Origin: Allobosea sp. CS1GBMeth4
GTDB taxonomy: Bacteria; Pseudomonadota; Alphaproteobacteria; Rhizobiales; Beijerinckiaceae
NCBI RefSeq assembly: GCF_900185715.1
Contig: NZ_FYAS01000029.1
Location: 1 to 47,406, forward strand
Direction of reading: 5' to 3'
DNA: 47,406 nt
The position numbers and the translations under genes are program-made. The notes below the pieces were generated by a model. That model did no database searches, had not been told where the DNA came from, and saw only the letters and a list, made by a program, of their open reading frames with translations. Shown piece by piece: positions 17,723-25,813 of this stretch. Within the stretch, counting starts at the first letter, position 1. Every line of letters begins with the position of its first letter.

Positions 17723-18733
17723 TCAGCCGTTGCGGAAGGTGTAGCTGTAGCCGTTGATCGCCGGCACGCCGCCGAGATGGGCGTAGAGCACCTTCGAGCC
17801 GGCCGGGAAGAAGCCCTTCCTCACCAGATCGATCATGCCCTGCATCGATTTCCCCTCATAGACGGGGTCGGTCATCATCCCCTCCATCCGGGCCGACAGG
17901 CGGATCGCCGCGATCGTCTCCTTCGACGGCACGCCATAGACCGGATAGGCGTAGTCCTCGTTCAGCACGATGTCGTCGGCGACGATCTCCTTGCCGCCGA
18001 CGAGATCGGAGGTCTTCCGGGCGATCTCGAGCACCTGCGCCTTCGTCTGCGCCGGCGTCGCCGAAGCGTCGATGCCGATGACCTTGCGCTGGCGGCCGTC
18101 CCTGGCGAAGCCGACGACCATGCCGGCATGGGTCGAGCCGGTGACGGTGCAGACGACGATGTAGTCGAACTTGAAGCCGAGTTCTTCCTCCTGCGCCCTC
18201 ACCTCCTCGGCGAAGCCGACATAGCCGAGCCCGCCGAACTTGTGCACGGAGGCGCCGGCCGGGATCGCATAGGGCTTGCCGCCCTTGGCCTTCACATCCT
18301 CCAGCGCCCGCTCCCAGCTCGCCCGGATGCCGATGTCGAAGCCCTCGTCGACCAGCTCGACATGGGCGCCCATCACCCGCGACATCAGGATGTTGCCGAC
18401 CCGGTCGTAGACCGCGTCCTCATGCGGCACCCAGCTCTCCTGCACGAGGCGGCACTTCATGCCGATCTTGGCGGCGGTCGCCGCGACCATGCGGGTGTGG
18501 TTCGACTGCACGCCGCCGATCGAGACCAGCGTGTCGGCGCCCGAGGCGATCGCGTCCGGCACGATGTATTCGAGCTTGCGCAGCTTGTTGCCGCCGAAGG
18601 CGAGGCCGGAATTGCAGTCCTCGCGCTTGGCATAGAGCTCGACGCCGCCGCCGAGATGAGCCGAGAGCCGCGACAGCTTCTCGATCGGCGACGGGCCGAA
18701 GGTCAGGGGATAGCGTTCGAACTTCGCGAGCAT
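17723..18733 (-). CDS. acdS: 1-aminocyclopropane-1-carboxylate (ACC) deaminase
   Basis: PLP enzyme that opens ACC, the plant ethylene precursor, to 2-oxobutanoate and ammonia. The 336-residue product has family length. The PLP lysine is K50 ([10 protein letters not shown]), S77 is in GGVQSNHTR, and the residues that separate true ACC deaminases from D-cysteine desulfhydrases are present: Y292-E293 in DPVYEGKS and L320 in AHLGGVPA. It is divergent from acdR over 156 bp, the classic arrangement, and is followed by one small gene. The enzyme suggests plant association and use of ACC as a nitrogen source. Confidence 0.95.
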   Translation of the reverse strand: MLAKFERYPLTFGPSPIEKLSRLSAHLGGGVELYAKREDCNSGLAFGGNKLRKLEYIVPDAIASGADTLVSIGGVQSNHTRMVAATAAKIGMKCRLVQESWVPHEDAVYDRVGNILMSRVMGAHVELVDEGFDIGIRASWERALEDVKAKGGKPYAIPAGASVHKFGGLGYVGFAEEVRAQEEELGFKFDYIVVCTVTGSTHAGMVVGFARDGRQRKVIGIDASATPAQTKAQVLEIARKTSDLVGGKEIVADDIVLNEDYAYPVYGVPSKETIAAIRLSARMEGMMTDPVYEGKSMQGMIDLVRKGFFPAGSKVLYAHLGGVPAINGYSYTFRNG

Positions 18734-18760
18734 GGCGGGTTTCCCTCGTGGAATGGCCCC

Positions 18761-18832
18761 AAAACGCTAGCAAAACGCTCGTGAAAGGTGCTCCCGAACT
18801 TCGCCTTTGATTTTCGCTCCGATTTCGCGAAA
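18761..18832. promoter_or_regulatory. Candidate AcdR control region between acdS and acdR
   Basis: The 156-bp divergent gap holds two direct copies of AAAACGCT spaced 11 bp (18761-18768, 18772-18779) and a perfect 10-bp palindrome TTTCGCGAAA (18823-18832). Lrp-type regulators bind several helically phased sites, so these are plausible operators. No direct proof is in the sequence. Confidence 0.4.
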
Positions 18833-18889
18833 GCTGCAAACAGCCCACTTCTGCCGACATCGAATGCCGCCAAGACGGAAGAATCGTTC

Positions 18890-19354
18890 ATGGAGCCTGA
18901 ACTCGACCGGACCGACCTCCGAATCCTGCGGCTGCTGCAGGCCGACGGGCGCATGGGCAATGCCGAGATCGCCAAACGCGTGAACACCAGCGCCGCCACC
19001 TGCCATCGCCGCATCCAGCGCCTGTTCGCCGAGGGCTACGTCACCGGCGTGCGCGCGCTGGTCGACCCGCACAAGGTCGAGATGGGCACGCTCGCCATCG
19101 TCGGCGTGGTGCTCGACCGCTCGACGCCCGAAAGCTTCGGCGCCTTCGAGGAGGCGGTGAAGCAGCTGCCCGTGGTGCTCGACTGCCACGTCGTCGCCGG
19201 CGATTTCGACTATGTCCTGAAGATCCGCGTGCGCGACCTCGCCGATTTCAACAGGCTGCATGCGAAGACGCTGCTCGCGCTCCCCGGCGTGCGCCAGACC
19301 CGCACCTTCTTCGTCATGAAGGAGGTCATCGACAACGCGCCGCTGGAGTTTTGA
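18890..19354 (+). CDS. acdR: Lrp/AsnC-family regulator of ACC deaminase
   Basis: A 154-residue Lrp/AsnC regulator. The N-terminal helix-turn-helix (about 5-60, RTDLRILRLLQADGRMGNAEIAKRVN) is followed by an RAM effector-binding domain (about 70-145, MGTLAIVGVVLDRS, GDFDYVLKIRVRD, LPGVRQTRTFFVMKEV). The ATG at 18890 follows GGAAG with 8 nt spacing; an upstream ATG at 18788 adds 34 unrelated residues. Divergence from acdS makes it AcdR, which in characterised rhizobia and pseudomonads controls acdS together with ACC. Confidence 0.92.
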   Translation: MEPELDRTDLRILRLLQADGRMGNAEIAKRVNTSAATCHRRIQRLFAEGYVTGVRALVDPHKVEMGTLAIVGVVLDRSTPESFGAFEEAVKQLPVVLDCHVVAGDFDYVLKIRVRDLADFNRLHAKTLLALPGVRQTRTFFVMKEVIDNAPLEF

Positions 19355-19360
19355 GACGGG

Positions 19361-19510
19361 CCCCCTCCCCTCTCCCCTTGCGGGAGAGGGTTAGGGTGAG
19401 GGGTCTCGCGACGCTGATCGATAACGCGGCGTGGGACTCATAAAAGCTTCCAGACCTGTGCGACCCCTCATCCGGCCCTTCGGGCCACCTTCTCCCGCAA
19501 GGGGAGAAGG
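19361..19510. repeat. CCCTCTCCCCTTGCGGG-type palindromic repeat
   Basis: A 150-bp element between convergent acdR and urtE. The left half carries CTCCCCTTGCGGGAGAGGG followed by TTAGGGTGAGGGG. The right half has CCCCTCATCCGG and TCTCCCGCAAGGGGAGAAGGG. A small hairpin GGCCCTTCGGGCC lies in the right half. It is related in style to the family at 17252 but has a distinct core. It may also end transcription from both sides. Confidence 0.75.
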
Positions 19511-19527
19511 GAGAAGCCGCCTTGCCC

Positions 19528-20223
19528 TCACACCTGAATCAGCCGCTGCACCTGCGCCCCGTCGAGCTCCGCCATCGGCCCGGACAGCACGACCTCGCCG
19601 CGGTCCATCACGAACATCGTGTCGGCGAGGTCGCGGGCGAAGTCGAAATACTGCTCGACCAGCACGATCGCCATGCCGCCCTTGCCGCGCAGATAGTCGA
19701 TGGCGCGGCCGATATCCTTGATGATCGAGGGCTGGATGCCCTCGGTCGGCTCGTCCAGCACCAGCAGCCTGGGTCGGGTGACCAGCGCCCGCGCGATCGC
19801 GAGCTGCTGCTGCTGGCCACCCGAGAGGTCTCCGCCGCGCCGGCCCAGCATGGATTTCAGCACGGGGAAGAGGTCGAACAGCTCGTTCGGGATGAAGCGC
19901 TCCTTGCGGGGCAAGGGGGCGAAGCCGGTCTCGAGATTCTCCTTGACCGTCAGCAGCGGGAAGATCTCGCGGCCCTGCGGCACATAGGCGATGCCGGCGC
20001 GGGCCCGGTCCTCGCTGCGCAGCGTCGAGATGTCCTCGCCGTCGAGGCGGATATGCCCGCCCGAGATCGGCTGGTGGCCGACGATGGCGCGCATCAGCGA
20101 GGTCTTGCCGACGCCGTTGCGGCCCATCACGCAGGTGACCTTGCCGATCTCGGCGCTGACCGAGACTCGGCGCAGCGCCTGGGCGGCGCCGTAATGCAGG
20201 TCGATGGCGTCGACGGTCAGCAT
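19528..20223 (-). CDS. urtE: Urea ABC transporter ATP-binding protein UrtE
   Basis: LivF-type ATPase of 231 residues. Walker A is GRNGVGKTS, the signature is LSGGQQQQLAIARAL and Walker B is LLVLDEPTEGIQP with the H-loop region LVEQYFDFA. The IQPSIIKDI continuation is typical of UrtE rather than LivF. It energises the UrtBC permease for urea uptake. It is the last gene of urtABCDE, separated from urtD by a 151-bp gap that contains a palindromic repeat. Confidence 0.95.
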   Translation of the reverse strand: MLTVDAIDLHYGAAQALRRVSVSAEIGKVTCVMGRNGVGKTSLMRAIVGHQPISGGHIRLDGEDISTLRSEDRARAGIAYVPQGREIFPLLTVKENLETGFAPLPRKERFIPNELFDLFPVLKSMLGRRGGDLSGGQQQQLAIARALVTRPRLLVLDEPTEGIQPSIIKDIGRAIDYLRGKGGMAIVLVEQYFDFARDLADTMFVMDRGEVVLSGPMAELDGAQVQRLIQV

Positions 20224-20258
20224 GGTGCGATGTCTCCGGGCGCCGCGGCCACCAATCC

Positions 20259-20345
20259 GTCATTGCGAGGAGCGTGACGACGAAACAATCCAGGGGGGCG
20301 CAGAGCGCGACCGCCCCTGGATTGCTTCGCTGCGCTCGCTATGAC
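20259..20345. repeat. GTCATTGCGAG-type palindromic repeat within the urt operon, copy 2
   Basis: An 87-bp imperfect palindrome with outer arms GTCATTGCGAG / CTCGCTATGAC and inner arms CAATCCAGGGG / CCCCTGGATTG. It is closely related to the copy at 8654-8741. It lies inside the urt operon, between urtD and urtE, and may alter mRNA stability or urtE expression. Confidence 0.9.
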
Positions 20346-20374
20346 GGTGAGTGGTTCCGTGAAGGGCATTCCGC

Positions 20375-21139
20375 TCACCGCCCCAGATAGACTTCGACGA
20401 CGCGCTCATTGGCGCTGACCTGGTCGAGCGGGCCTTCGGCCAGCACCGCGCCCTCGTGCAGCACCGTGACCTTCACGCCGAGCTCGCGGATGAAGCCCAT
20501 GTCGTGCTCGACCACAATCACGGAATGATCCCTGGCGATCGCCTTGAGCAGCGCCGCGGTCTGCGCCGTCTCGCCATCGGTCATGCCGGCGGCCGGTTCG
20601 TCGACGAGCAGCAGCCTGGGATCCTGCGCCAGCAGCATGCCGATCTCGAGCCATTGCTTCTGGCCGTGCGAGAGCGAGCCGGCGAGCCTGTCGCGCTTGT
20701 CGGCGAGCTTGATGATGCCGAGAATCTCGTCGATCCGCTTCTGCTGGGCGGCTTGCGTCTGCCAGAACAGCGTCTTCAACACGCTGCGCTTCGATTTCAG
20801 CGCCAGCAGGATGTTGTCCTCGATGCTGTGGAAGTCGAACACGGTCGGCTTCTGGAACTTGCGGCCGATGCCGAGATTGGCGATCGCCGCCTCGTCGAGC
20901 CGGGTCAGGTCGACCGAGCCGGCGAACATCACCGTGCCCTCGTCCGGCCGGGTCTTGCCGGTGATGATGTCCATCATCGTCGTCTTGCCGGCGCCGTTCG
21001 GGCCGATGATCGCGCGCATCTCTCCCGGTTCTATGGTCAGGGATAGTCCGCGTATGGCCTTGAAGCCGTCGAAGGAGACGCTGACGCCATCGAGATAGAG
21101 CAGCGAGGACGTCAGTGCGCCGGGTACGGGAGCGTTCAT
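20375..21139 (-). CDS. urtD: Urea ABC transporter ATP-binding protein UrtD
   Basis: LivG-type ATPase of 254 residues. Walker A GPNGAGKTT, signature LSHGQKQWLEIGMLL, Walker B LLLVDEPAAGMTDGE and an EHDMGFIREL H-loop are present. The SHGQKQWLE variant of the signature is diagnostic of UrtD. The ATG at 21139 lies 4 bp after the urtC stop. With UrtE it forms the ATPase pair of the urea importer. Confidence 0.95.
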   Translation of the reverse strand: MNAPVPGALTSSLLYLDGVSVSFDGFKAIRGLSLTIEPGEMRAIIGPNGAGKTTMMDIITGKTRPDEGTVMFAGSVDLTRLDEAAIANLGIGRKFQKPTVFDFHSIEDNILLALKSKRSVLKTLFWQTQAAQQKRIDEILGIIKLADKRDRLAGSLSHGQKQWLEIGMLLAQDPRLLLVDEPAAGMTDGETAQTAALLKAIARDHSVIVVEHDMGFIRELGVKVTVLHEGAVLAEGPLDQVSANERVVEVYLGR

Positions 21140-21143
21140 GGCA

Positions 21144-22283
21144 TCACTCCGCCGGCGCCGGCTCTGCCGCCGGCACCGCCTCGGGCTTGCGACGCTTCTC
21201 CCACCAGCCCTGGACGGTGCCGAGAATGCCCTTCGGCATGAACAGGGTGACGAGGACGAACAGCGCGCCGAGCGCGAACAGCCAGTACGGCGCCATCAGG
21301 CCCGAGGTGAACATGGTCTTGGCCCAGTTGACGACGACGGCGCCGAGCGCCGCGCCGACCAGCGTGCCGCGCCCGCCGACCGCGACCCAGATCACCGTCT
21401 CGATCGAGTTGGCCGGGGCGAATTCGCTGGGGTTGATGATGCCGACCTGCGGCACGTAGAGCGCCCCGGCGACGCCGGCCATGCAGGCCGAGACGGTGAA
21501 GACGAAGAGCTTGAAGCGGTCGACCCGGTAGCCGAGGAAGCGCGTGCGCGATTCGGCGTCGCGGATCGCGATCACCACCTTGCCGAGCTTGGAGCCGACG
21601 ATGCCGCGCGCGATCAGGAAGCCGGCGGCGAGCATCGTGCAGGTCGTCGCGAACAGCGCCGCGCGCGTGCCCTGCGCCTGCACGTTGAAGCCGATGATGT
21701 CCTTGAAGTCGGTCAGGCCGTTATTGCCGCCGAAGCCCATGTCGTTGCGGAAGAAGGCGAGCAGCAGCGCATAGGTCAGCGCCTGGGTGATGATCGAGAG
21801 ATAGACGCCGGTGACGCGGCTGCGGAAGGCGAACCAGCCGAAGACGAAGGCGAGCAGGCCGGGGACCAGCAGCACCATCAGCATGGCGAAGGGGAAGGAC
21901 GAGAAGCCCCACCAGTACCAGGGCAGCTCCTGCCAGTTCAGGAAGACCATGAAATCGGGCAGGATCGGGTTGCCGTAGACGCCGCGCGAGCCGATCTGAC
22001 GCATCAGATACATGCCCATCGCATAGCCGCCGAGCGCGAAGAAGGCGCCATGGCCGAGCGAGAGGATGCCGCAATAGCCCCAGACCAGGTCGAGCGAGAT
22101 CGCCAGCAGCGCGTAGCAGAGATATTTGCCCCAGAGCGACATGGTGGCGGTCGAGACATGGAAGGGCGAGCCGGCCGGCACCAGCAGGTTCGCCAGCGGC
22201 ACCGCGAGGCCGATCGCCGCGACGAGGGCGAGGAAGACATGGCCCCGCTTGTCCATGGTCGAGAAGAGGAAGCGGCCGATCAT
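21144..22283 (-). CDS. urtC: Urea ABC transporter permease UrtC
   Basis: LivM-type inner-membrane permease of 379 residues with about nine to ten hydrophobic helices. The family segment DLVWGYCGILSLGHGAFFAL is split around residues 65-85, and the cytoplasmic coupling loop is AIRDAESRTRFLGY. The start ATG overlaps the urtB stop by 4 nt (ATGA), a sign of translational coupling. A longer ORF reading upstream to 23180 overlaps urtB and is a shadow. The charged Pro/Ala/Glu C-terminal tail is usual. Confidence 0.95.
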   Translation of the reverse strand: MIGRFLFSTMDKRGHVFLALVAAIGLAVPLANLLVPAGSPFHVSTATMSLWGKYLCYALLAISLDLVWGYCGILSLGHGAFFALGGYAMGMYLMRQIGSRGVYGNPILPDFMVFLNWQELPWYWWGFSSFPFAMLMVLLVPGLLAFVFGWFAFRSRVTGVYLSIITQALTYALLLAFFRNDMGFGGNNGLTDFKDIIGFNVQAQGTRAALFATTCTMLAAGFLIARGIVGSKLGKVVIAIRDAESRTRFLGYRVDRFKLFVFTVSACMAGVAGALYVPQVGIINPSEFAPANSIETVIWVAVGGRGTLVGAALGAVVVNWAKTMFTSGLMAPYWLFALGALFVLVTLFMPKGILGTVQGWWEKRRKPEAVPAAEPAPAE

Positions 22284-23878
22284 GCTTCCACCGCCCTGCC
22301 CTTCAGCGCGAACAGGCCGCGCGGGCGCTTCTGGATGAACAGGATGATGAAGACCAGCAGCGCGATCTTGCCGAGCACGGCCCCTGCGTAGGGCTCCAAT
22401 AGCTTGTTGGCGACGCCGAGGCTCATCGCGCTGATCAGCGTGCCCCAGAGATTGCCGACGCCGCCGAAGACCACGACCATGAAACTGTCGATGATGTAGC
22501 TCTGCCCGAGATTGGGGCTGACATTGTCGATCTGCGAGAGCGCGACGCCGGCGAGACCCGCCACGCCCGAGCCGAGCCCGAAGGTCAGCGCATCGATCCG
22601 GCCGGTGCGGATGCCCATCGCCGAGGCCATGCGCCGGTTCTGGGTCACGGCGCGCATCTGCAGCCCCATCGGCGTCAGCTTCAGGATCGCCAGCAGGGCC
22701 GCGAAGACCAGCCCGGCGAAGACGATGATCCAGAGCCGGTTCCAGGTGATCGCGAGCCCGCCGAGCTCGAAGGCGCCGGACATGAAGGCGGGCGCGCCGA
22801 CCTCGCGATTGGTCGGGCCGAAGGCGGTGCGCACCGCCTGCTGCAGGATCAGGCTGATGCCCCAGGTCGCGAGCAGCGTCTCGAGCGGCCGGCCATAGAG
22901 GAAGCGGATGACGCCGCGCTCGATCGCGATGCCGACCGCGCCGGCGACCAGGAAGGCGGCCGGGATCGCGATCGCCAGCGACCAGTCGAACAGGCCGGGC
23001 GCATGCGCCCGGATCAGCTCCTGCACCATGAAGGTGGTGTAGGCGCCGAGCATCACCATCTCGCCATGGGCCATGTTGATCACGCCCATCACGCCGAAGG
23101 TGATGGCGAGGCCGATCGCCGCGAGCAGCAGCACCGAACCGAGCGAGAGCCCGTACCAGAGGTTCTGCCCGGCCCGCCACAGCGCGAGCTTGCCCTCGAT
23201 GTCGGAGATGGCGCGCGCCTGCGCGTCCCTGAGCCCCGGCGAGGCATCGCCCGGCAGCGCCCGCAGCGTCGCCAGCGCGTCCTGGTCGCCGCGCTCGCGC
23301 AGCACGTCGACGGCGGCGATCCGGTCGAAGGGCGGCGCGTCGGTCTTGGCGATCAGGATCGCGGCCTGCGCCTCGCGCAGCGCCCGGCGTGCCCGGTCGT
23401 TGCTTTCCTTGGCGATGGCGGCTTCGAGCACCGGCAGCACCGAGACGTCGCGGGCCCGGAACACCGCCTCGGCTGCCGCGACCCGCTTGCCGGGATCGGG
23501 ATTGATCAGCCCGAGGCTGCCGAGCGCGCCCTGGACCGCCCGCCGCACATTGTTGTTGAGCCTGACCGGGCTGAGCCCGGTCGGCGCAGCTGCGAGCGCC
23601 TGCCCGGTTCTGGCGTCGAGGAAACCGCCCTCCTTCGTCTTCACCGCGACCGTGCCGCCGCCGGCGAGCAGCCGCCCATCGGCCAGCGCCTCGATGATGA
23701 CGCCCGCGTTCGGATGCGCGCCCTGGACGAGGATGTCGATGGCGCGCGCCGTGTCCGAGAAGCTGTCGGCGCTGAAGCGCGCGAAGGCATCGTCGGCGCT
23801 CTGCGCGAGCGCTGCGGCCGGCGCGGCCAGCAGAGCCACGACGATGGCCAGCAGGCGCAAGAAGGAGAAAAAGCGCAT
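22280..23878 (-). CDS. urtB: Urea ABC transporter permease UrtB
   Basis: LivH-type permease of 532 residues. The N terminus is a signal peptide (about 1-25) followed by a roughly 210-residue extracytoplasmic region with HEAT-like repeats (AKESNDRARRALREAQAAI). This is the extension that marks UrtB against plain LivH. The C-terminal 290 residues carry the permease helices, with GVMGVINMAHGEMVMLGAY and an AVTQNRRMASAMGI coupling loop. It is the second gene of the operon, 143 bp after urtA. Confidence 0.95.
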   Translation of the reverse strand: MRFFSFLRLLAIVVALLAAPAAALAQSADDAFARFSADSFSDTARAIDILVQGAHPNAGVIIEALADGRLLAGGGTVAVKTKEGGFLDARTGQALAAAPTGLSPVRLNNNVRRAVQGALGSLGLINPDPGKRVAAAEAVFRARDVSVLPVLEAAIAKESNDRARRALREAQAAILIAKTDAPPFDRIAAVDVLRERGDQDALATLRALPGDASPGLRDAQARAISDIEGKLALWRAGQNLWYGLSLGSVLLLAAIGLAITFGVMGVINMAHGEMVMLGAYTTFMVQELIRAHAPGLFDWSLAIAIPAAFLVAGAVGIAIERGVIRFLYGRPLETLLATWGISLILQQAVRTAFGPTNREVGAPAFMSGAFELGGLAITWNRLWIIVFAGLVFAALLAILKLTPMGLQMRAVTQNRRMASAMGIRTGRIDALTFGLGSGVAGLAGVALSQIDNVSPNLGQSYIIDSFMVVVFGGVGNLWGTLISAMSLGVANKLLEPYAGAVLGKIALLVFIILFIQKRPRGLFALKGRAVEA

Positions 23879-23973
23879 CAGCTCGTTTCTGTGTGGATGC
23901 TCAGGCGTCGTGGATGGCTCAGGCGTCCCGGTGAGGCATGGGATCGTTCGCCTATGGGCGACGGCAAGATTCG

Positions 23974-24009
23974 AAGGGCGGCCGGGCGTTGATCGTCCGT
24001 GCCGCCCTC
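23974..24009 (-). promoter_or_regulatory. Stem-loop between urtA and urtB
   Basis: GC-rich inverted repeat with arms AGGGCGGC and GCCGCCCT (plus an adjacent CGG/CCG pair) around a loop of about 16 nt, 13 nt after the urtA stop. No T-run follows. Such structures after the first gene of a transport operon often stabilise the binding-protein mRNA or reduce read-through to the permease genes. Function is inferred. Confidence 0.5.
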
Positions 24010-24021
24010 CCCCCTCTTAGC

Positions 24022-25302
24022 TCAGGCGCCGCCGCACTTGCCGGTCTTGACGTTGAAGTTGCCGCACTTCTTCTCGACCCAGTCGCCGATCAGGTCCTTG
24101 GAGCCGTCGAGCTCCTTCGACCAGGCGTCGCCGGGCACGAGATCGGTCTTGGAGACCACGTCGAACTGGCCGTCGGCCTTGATCTCGCCGATGAAGACCG
24201 GCTTGGTGATGTGGTGGTTCGGCAGCATCTTCGAGACGCCGCCGGTCAGGTTCGGTGCCTCGATGCCGGGCAGCGCGTCGATCACCTTGTCCGGATCGGT
24301 GCTCTTGGCCTTCTCGACCGCCTTGACCCACATGTTGAAGCCGATGACATGGGCTTCCATCGGGTCGTTGGTCACCGCCTTGTCCGACTTCTTGAAGGCC
24401 TTCCACTGCTTGATGAAGGCGTCGTTCGCCGGCGTCTTGACCGACTGGAAGTAGTTCCAGGCGGCGAGATGGCCGACCAGCGGCTTGGTGTCGATGCCGG
24501 CCAGCTCCTCCTCGCCGACCGAGAAGGCGACGACGGGGATGTCGGTCGCCTTGATGCCCTGGTTGCCGAGTTCCTTGTAGAACGGCACGTTGGCGTCGCC
24601 GTTGATCGTCGAGACCACGGCGGTCTTCTTGCCGGCCGAGCCGAACTTCTTGATGTCGGAGACGATGGTCTGCCAGTCGGAATGGCCGAAGGGCGTGTAG
24701 TTGATCAGGATGTCCTCCTTCTTCACGCCCTTGGCGAGAAGATAGGCCTCCAGGATCTTGTTGGTCGTGCGCGGGTAGACATAATCGGTGCCGGCGAGCA
24801 CCCAGCGCTGCACCTTCTCCTCCTTGGCGAGGTAGTCGACCGCCGGGATCGCCTGCTGGTTCGGGGCGGCGCCGGTGTAGAAGACGTTGCGCTCGCTCTC
24901 CTCGCCCTCGTACTGGACCGGATAGAACAGGATCGAGTTCAGCTCCTTGAACACCGGGAGCACCGATTTGCGCGACACCGAGGTCCAGCAGCCGAACACG
25001 GCCGCGACCTTGTCCTTGACGATCAGCTCGCGCGCCTTCTCGGCGAAGAGCGGCCAGTTCGAGGCCGGGTCGACCACGACGGCCTCGAGCTTCTTGCCGA
25101 GCACGCCGCCCTTCTTGTTCTGCTCCTCGATGAGCATGAGCATGACGTCCTTCAACGTCGTCTCCGAGATCGCCATCGTGCCCGACAGCGAATGCAGGAT
25201 GCCGACCTTGATCGTCTCTTGCGCCGCCGCCGGCGGCAGCGTGGAAAGAAGCGTGGCGCCGGCGAAAGCGGCGCCCATGACCGCGCGACGAGTGAGTTTC
25301 AC
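24022..25302 (-). CDS. urtA: Urea ABC transporter substrate-binding protein UrtA
   Basis: Periplasmic urea-binding protein, 426 residues from a GTG start at 25302. The start was chosen for the AGGGGAC 6-8 nt upstream and for the signal peptide that follows directly. The signal (KLTRRAVMGAAFAGATLL, cleavage after PPAAA) has a twin-arginine, so Tat export is possible. UrtA-specific segments are HSLSGTMAISET, FGCWTSVSRKSVLPVF, FYPVQYEGEESERNVFYTGA and VYPRTTNK. It is the first gene of urtABCDE. A consensus-like sigma-54 promoter lies 77 nt upstream, which points to NtrC-type nitrogen control. Confidence 0.96.
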   Translation of the reverse strand: MKLTRRAVMGAAFAGATLLSTLPPAAAQETIKVGILHSLSGTMAISETTLKDVMLMLIEEQNKKGGVLGKKLEAVVVDPASNWPLFAEKARELIVKDKVAAVFGCWTSVSRKSVLPVFKELNSILFYPVQYEGEESERNVFYTGAAPNQQAIPAVDYLAKEEKVQRWVLAGTDYVYPRTTNKILEAYLLAKGVKKEDILINYTPFGHSDWQTIVSDIKKFGSAGKKTAVVSTINGDANVPFYKELGNQGIKATDIPVVAFSVGEEELAGIDTKPLVGHLAAWNYFQSVKTPANDAFIKQWKAFKKSDKAVTNDPMEAHVIGFNMWVKAVEKAKSTDPDKVIDALPGIEAPNLTGGVSKMLPNHHITKPVFIGEIKADGQFDVVSKTDLVPGDAWSKELDGSKDLIGDWVEKKCGNFNVKTGKCGGA

Positions 25303-25378
25303 TGCGATGTCCCCTGAGGTCCCTGTTGACCGCGCCCTTGCCGGGCGCCGGCGGCCTTTTCGGCTGGCTGTCATGATC

Positions 25379-25393
25379 GCAAGCCACGTGCCA
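25379..25393 (-). promoter_or_regulatory. Sigma-54 promoter of the urt operon
   Basis: On the minus strand the sequence reads TGGCACG-TGGC-TTGC, an exact match to the TGGCACG-N4-TTGC core. The invariant -24 GG and -12 GC are 10 nt apart. Transcription would start about 65 nt upstream of the urtA GTG. Sigma-54 dependence with NtrC is established for nitrogen-scavenging operons in this group; its use here is inferred. Confidence 0.75.
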
Positions 25394-25671
25394 ACCCGGC
25401 GCTCCGCCGCCGCGACGGCGCAACAAGCCGGGTTCGAGGCGCCGCGCGAGGCGATTTCCTGCGGAACGCGGCGCATCTCGCGCAAGGATCATGCTTGCAG
25501 GGTCGGCATGATCAGATAATGGGCAGATCGGCCGCCTACAAATGAGGCAAACGATCCGCGCCGCCTCTTACTGCCTGATCTCATTGCAGCGGCAGGAGTT
25601 GTGGGCCGCCGAATCTTTGCCGTTTACGCCGCGCTTGGAATCACCCTAGCCTTCTCTCGTCGGTAACAACT

Positions 25672-25687
25672 GAAAGGAGGTGATCCA
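25672..25687 (+). promoter_or_regulatory. Sixteen-nt complement to the 16S rRNA 3' tail (extreme Shine-Dalgarno)
   Basis: GAAAGGAGGTGATCCA is complementary to the entire 3' end of alphaproteobacterial 16S rRNA (TGGATCACCTCCTTTC). Ordinary sites in this window pair over 4-7 nt. The AGGAGG lies 7 nt from a GTG codon at 25688. Similarity to rRNA stops right after this block, so it is not an rRNA gene remnant. Confidence 0.8.
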
Positions 25688-25765
25688 GTGTCTCATTGTC
25701 ATCAACCGCTGTCGCGGGTGCTGCATGGCCTGGACTCGTCCCATGAGGGGTTCGGTTGCGCGTGA
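25688..25765 (+). CDS. Possible 25-residue leader peptide upstream of rnr
   Basis: A GTG-initiated ORF of 25 codons placed at ideal distance from the extreme Shine-Dalgarno. It reads MSHCHQPLSRVLHGLDSS followed by HEGFGCA. It has four His and two Cys residues and no recognised family. Two hairpins follow before rnr (AGCCC/GGGCT at 25781-25798 and a longer one at 25814-25839). The first hairpin's left arm could also pair with the second's left arm, an attenuator-like layout. Coding potential rests only on the ribosome-binding site and the context. Confidence 0.45.
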   Translation: MSHCHQPLSRVLHGLDSSHEGFGCA

Positions 25766-25813
25766 GTTTCCGTGACGCCTAGCCCTGTTACCGGGGCTGC
25801 GGTTCGGCAATGG

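Larger units (their letters stand above)
25303..25687. other. Divergent control region between urtA and the rnr leader
   Basis: A 385-bp region without a gene I can support. It holds the sigma-54 promoter of urtA (25379-25393, minus strand) and, at its right end, the extreme Shine-Dalgarno of the leader ORF (25672-25687). I looked for NtrC-type GCAC...GTGC inverted repeats upstream of the sigma-54 site and did not find a convincing one. A long ORF antisense to rnr ends in this area and is a shadow. Confidence 0.6.

Noticed and set aside
19361..19510. CRISPR-like array from repeated GC-rich blocks
   Set aside because: There are only two inverted halves, with no direct repeats or unique spacers, and no cas genes in the window.
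25672..25688. A 16S rRNA 3' fragment or degraded rRNA operon
   Set aside because: Similarity is limited to the last 16-17 nt of 16S; the flanking bases do not match the conserved upstream 16S sequence.
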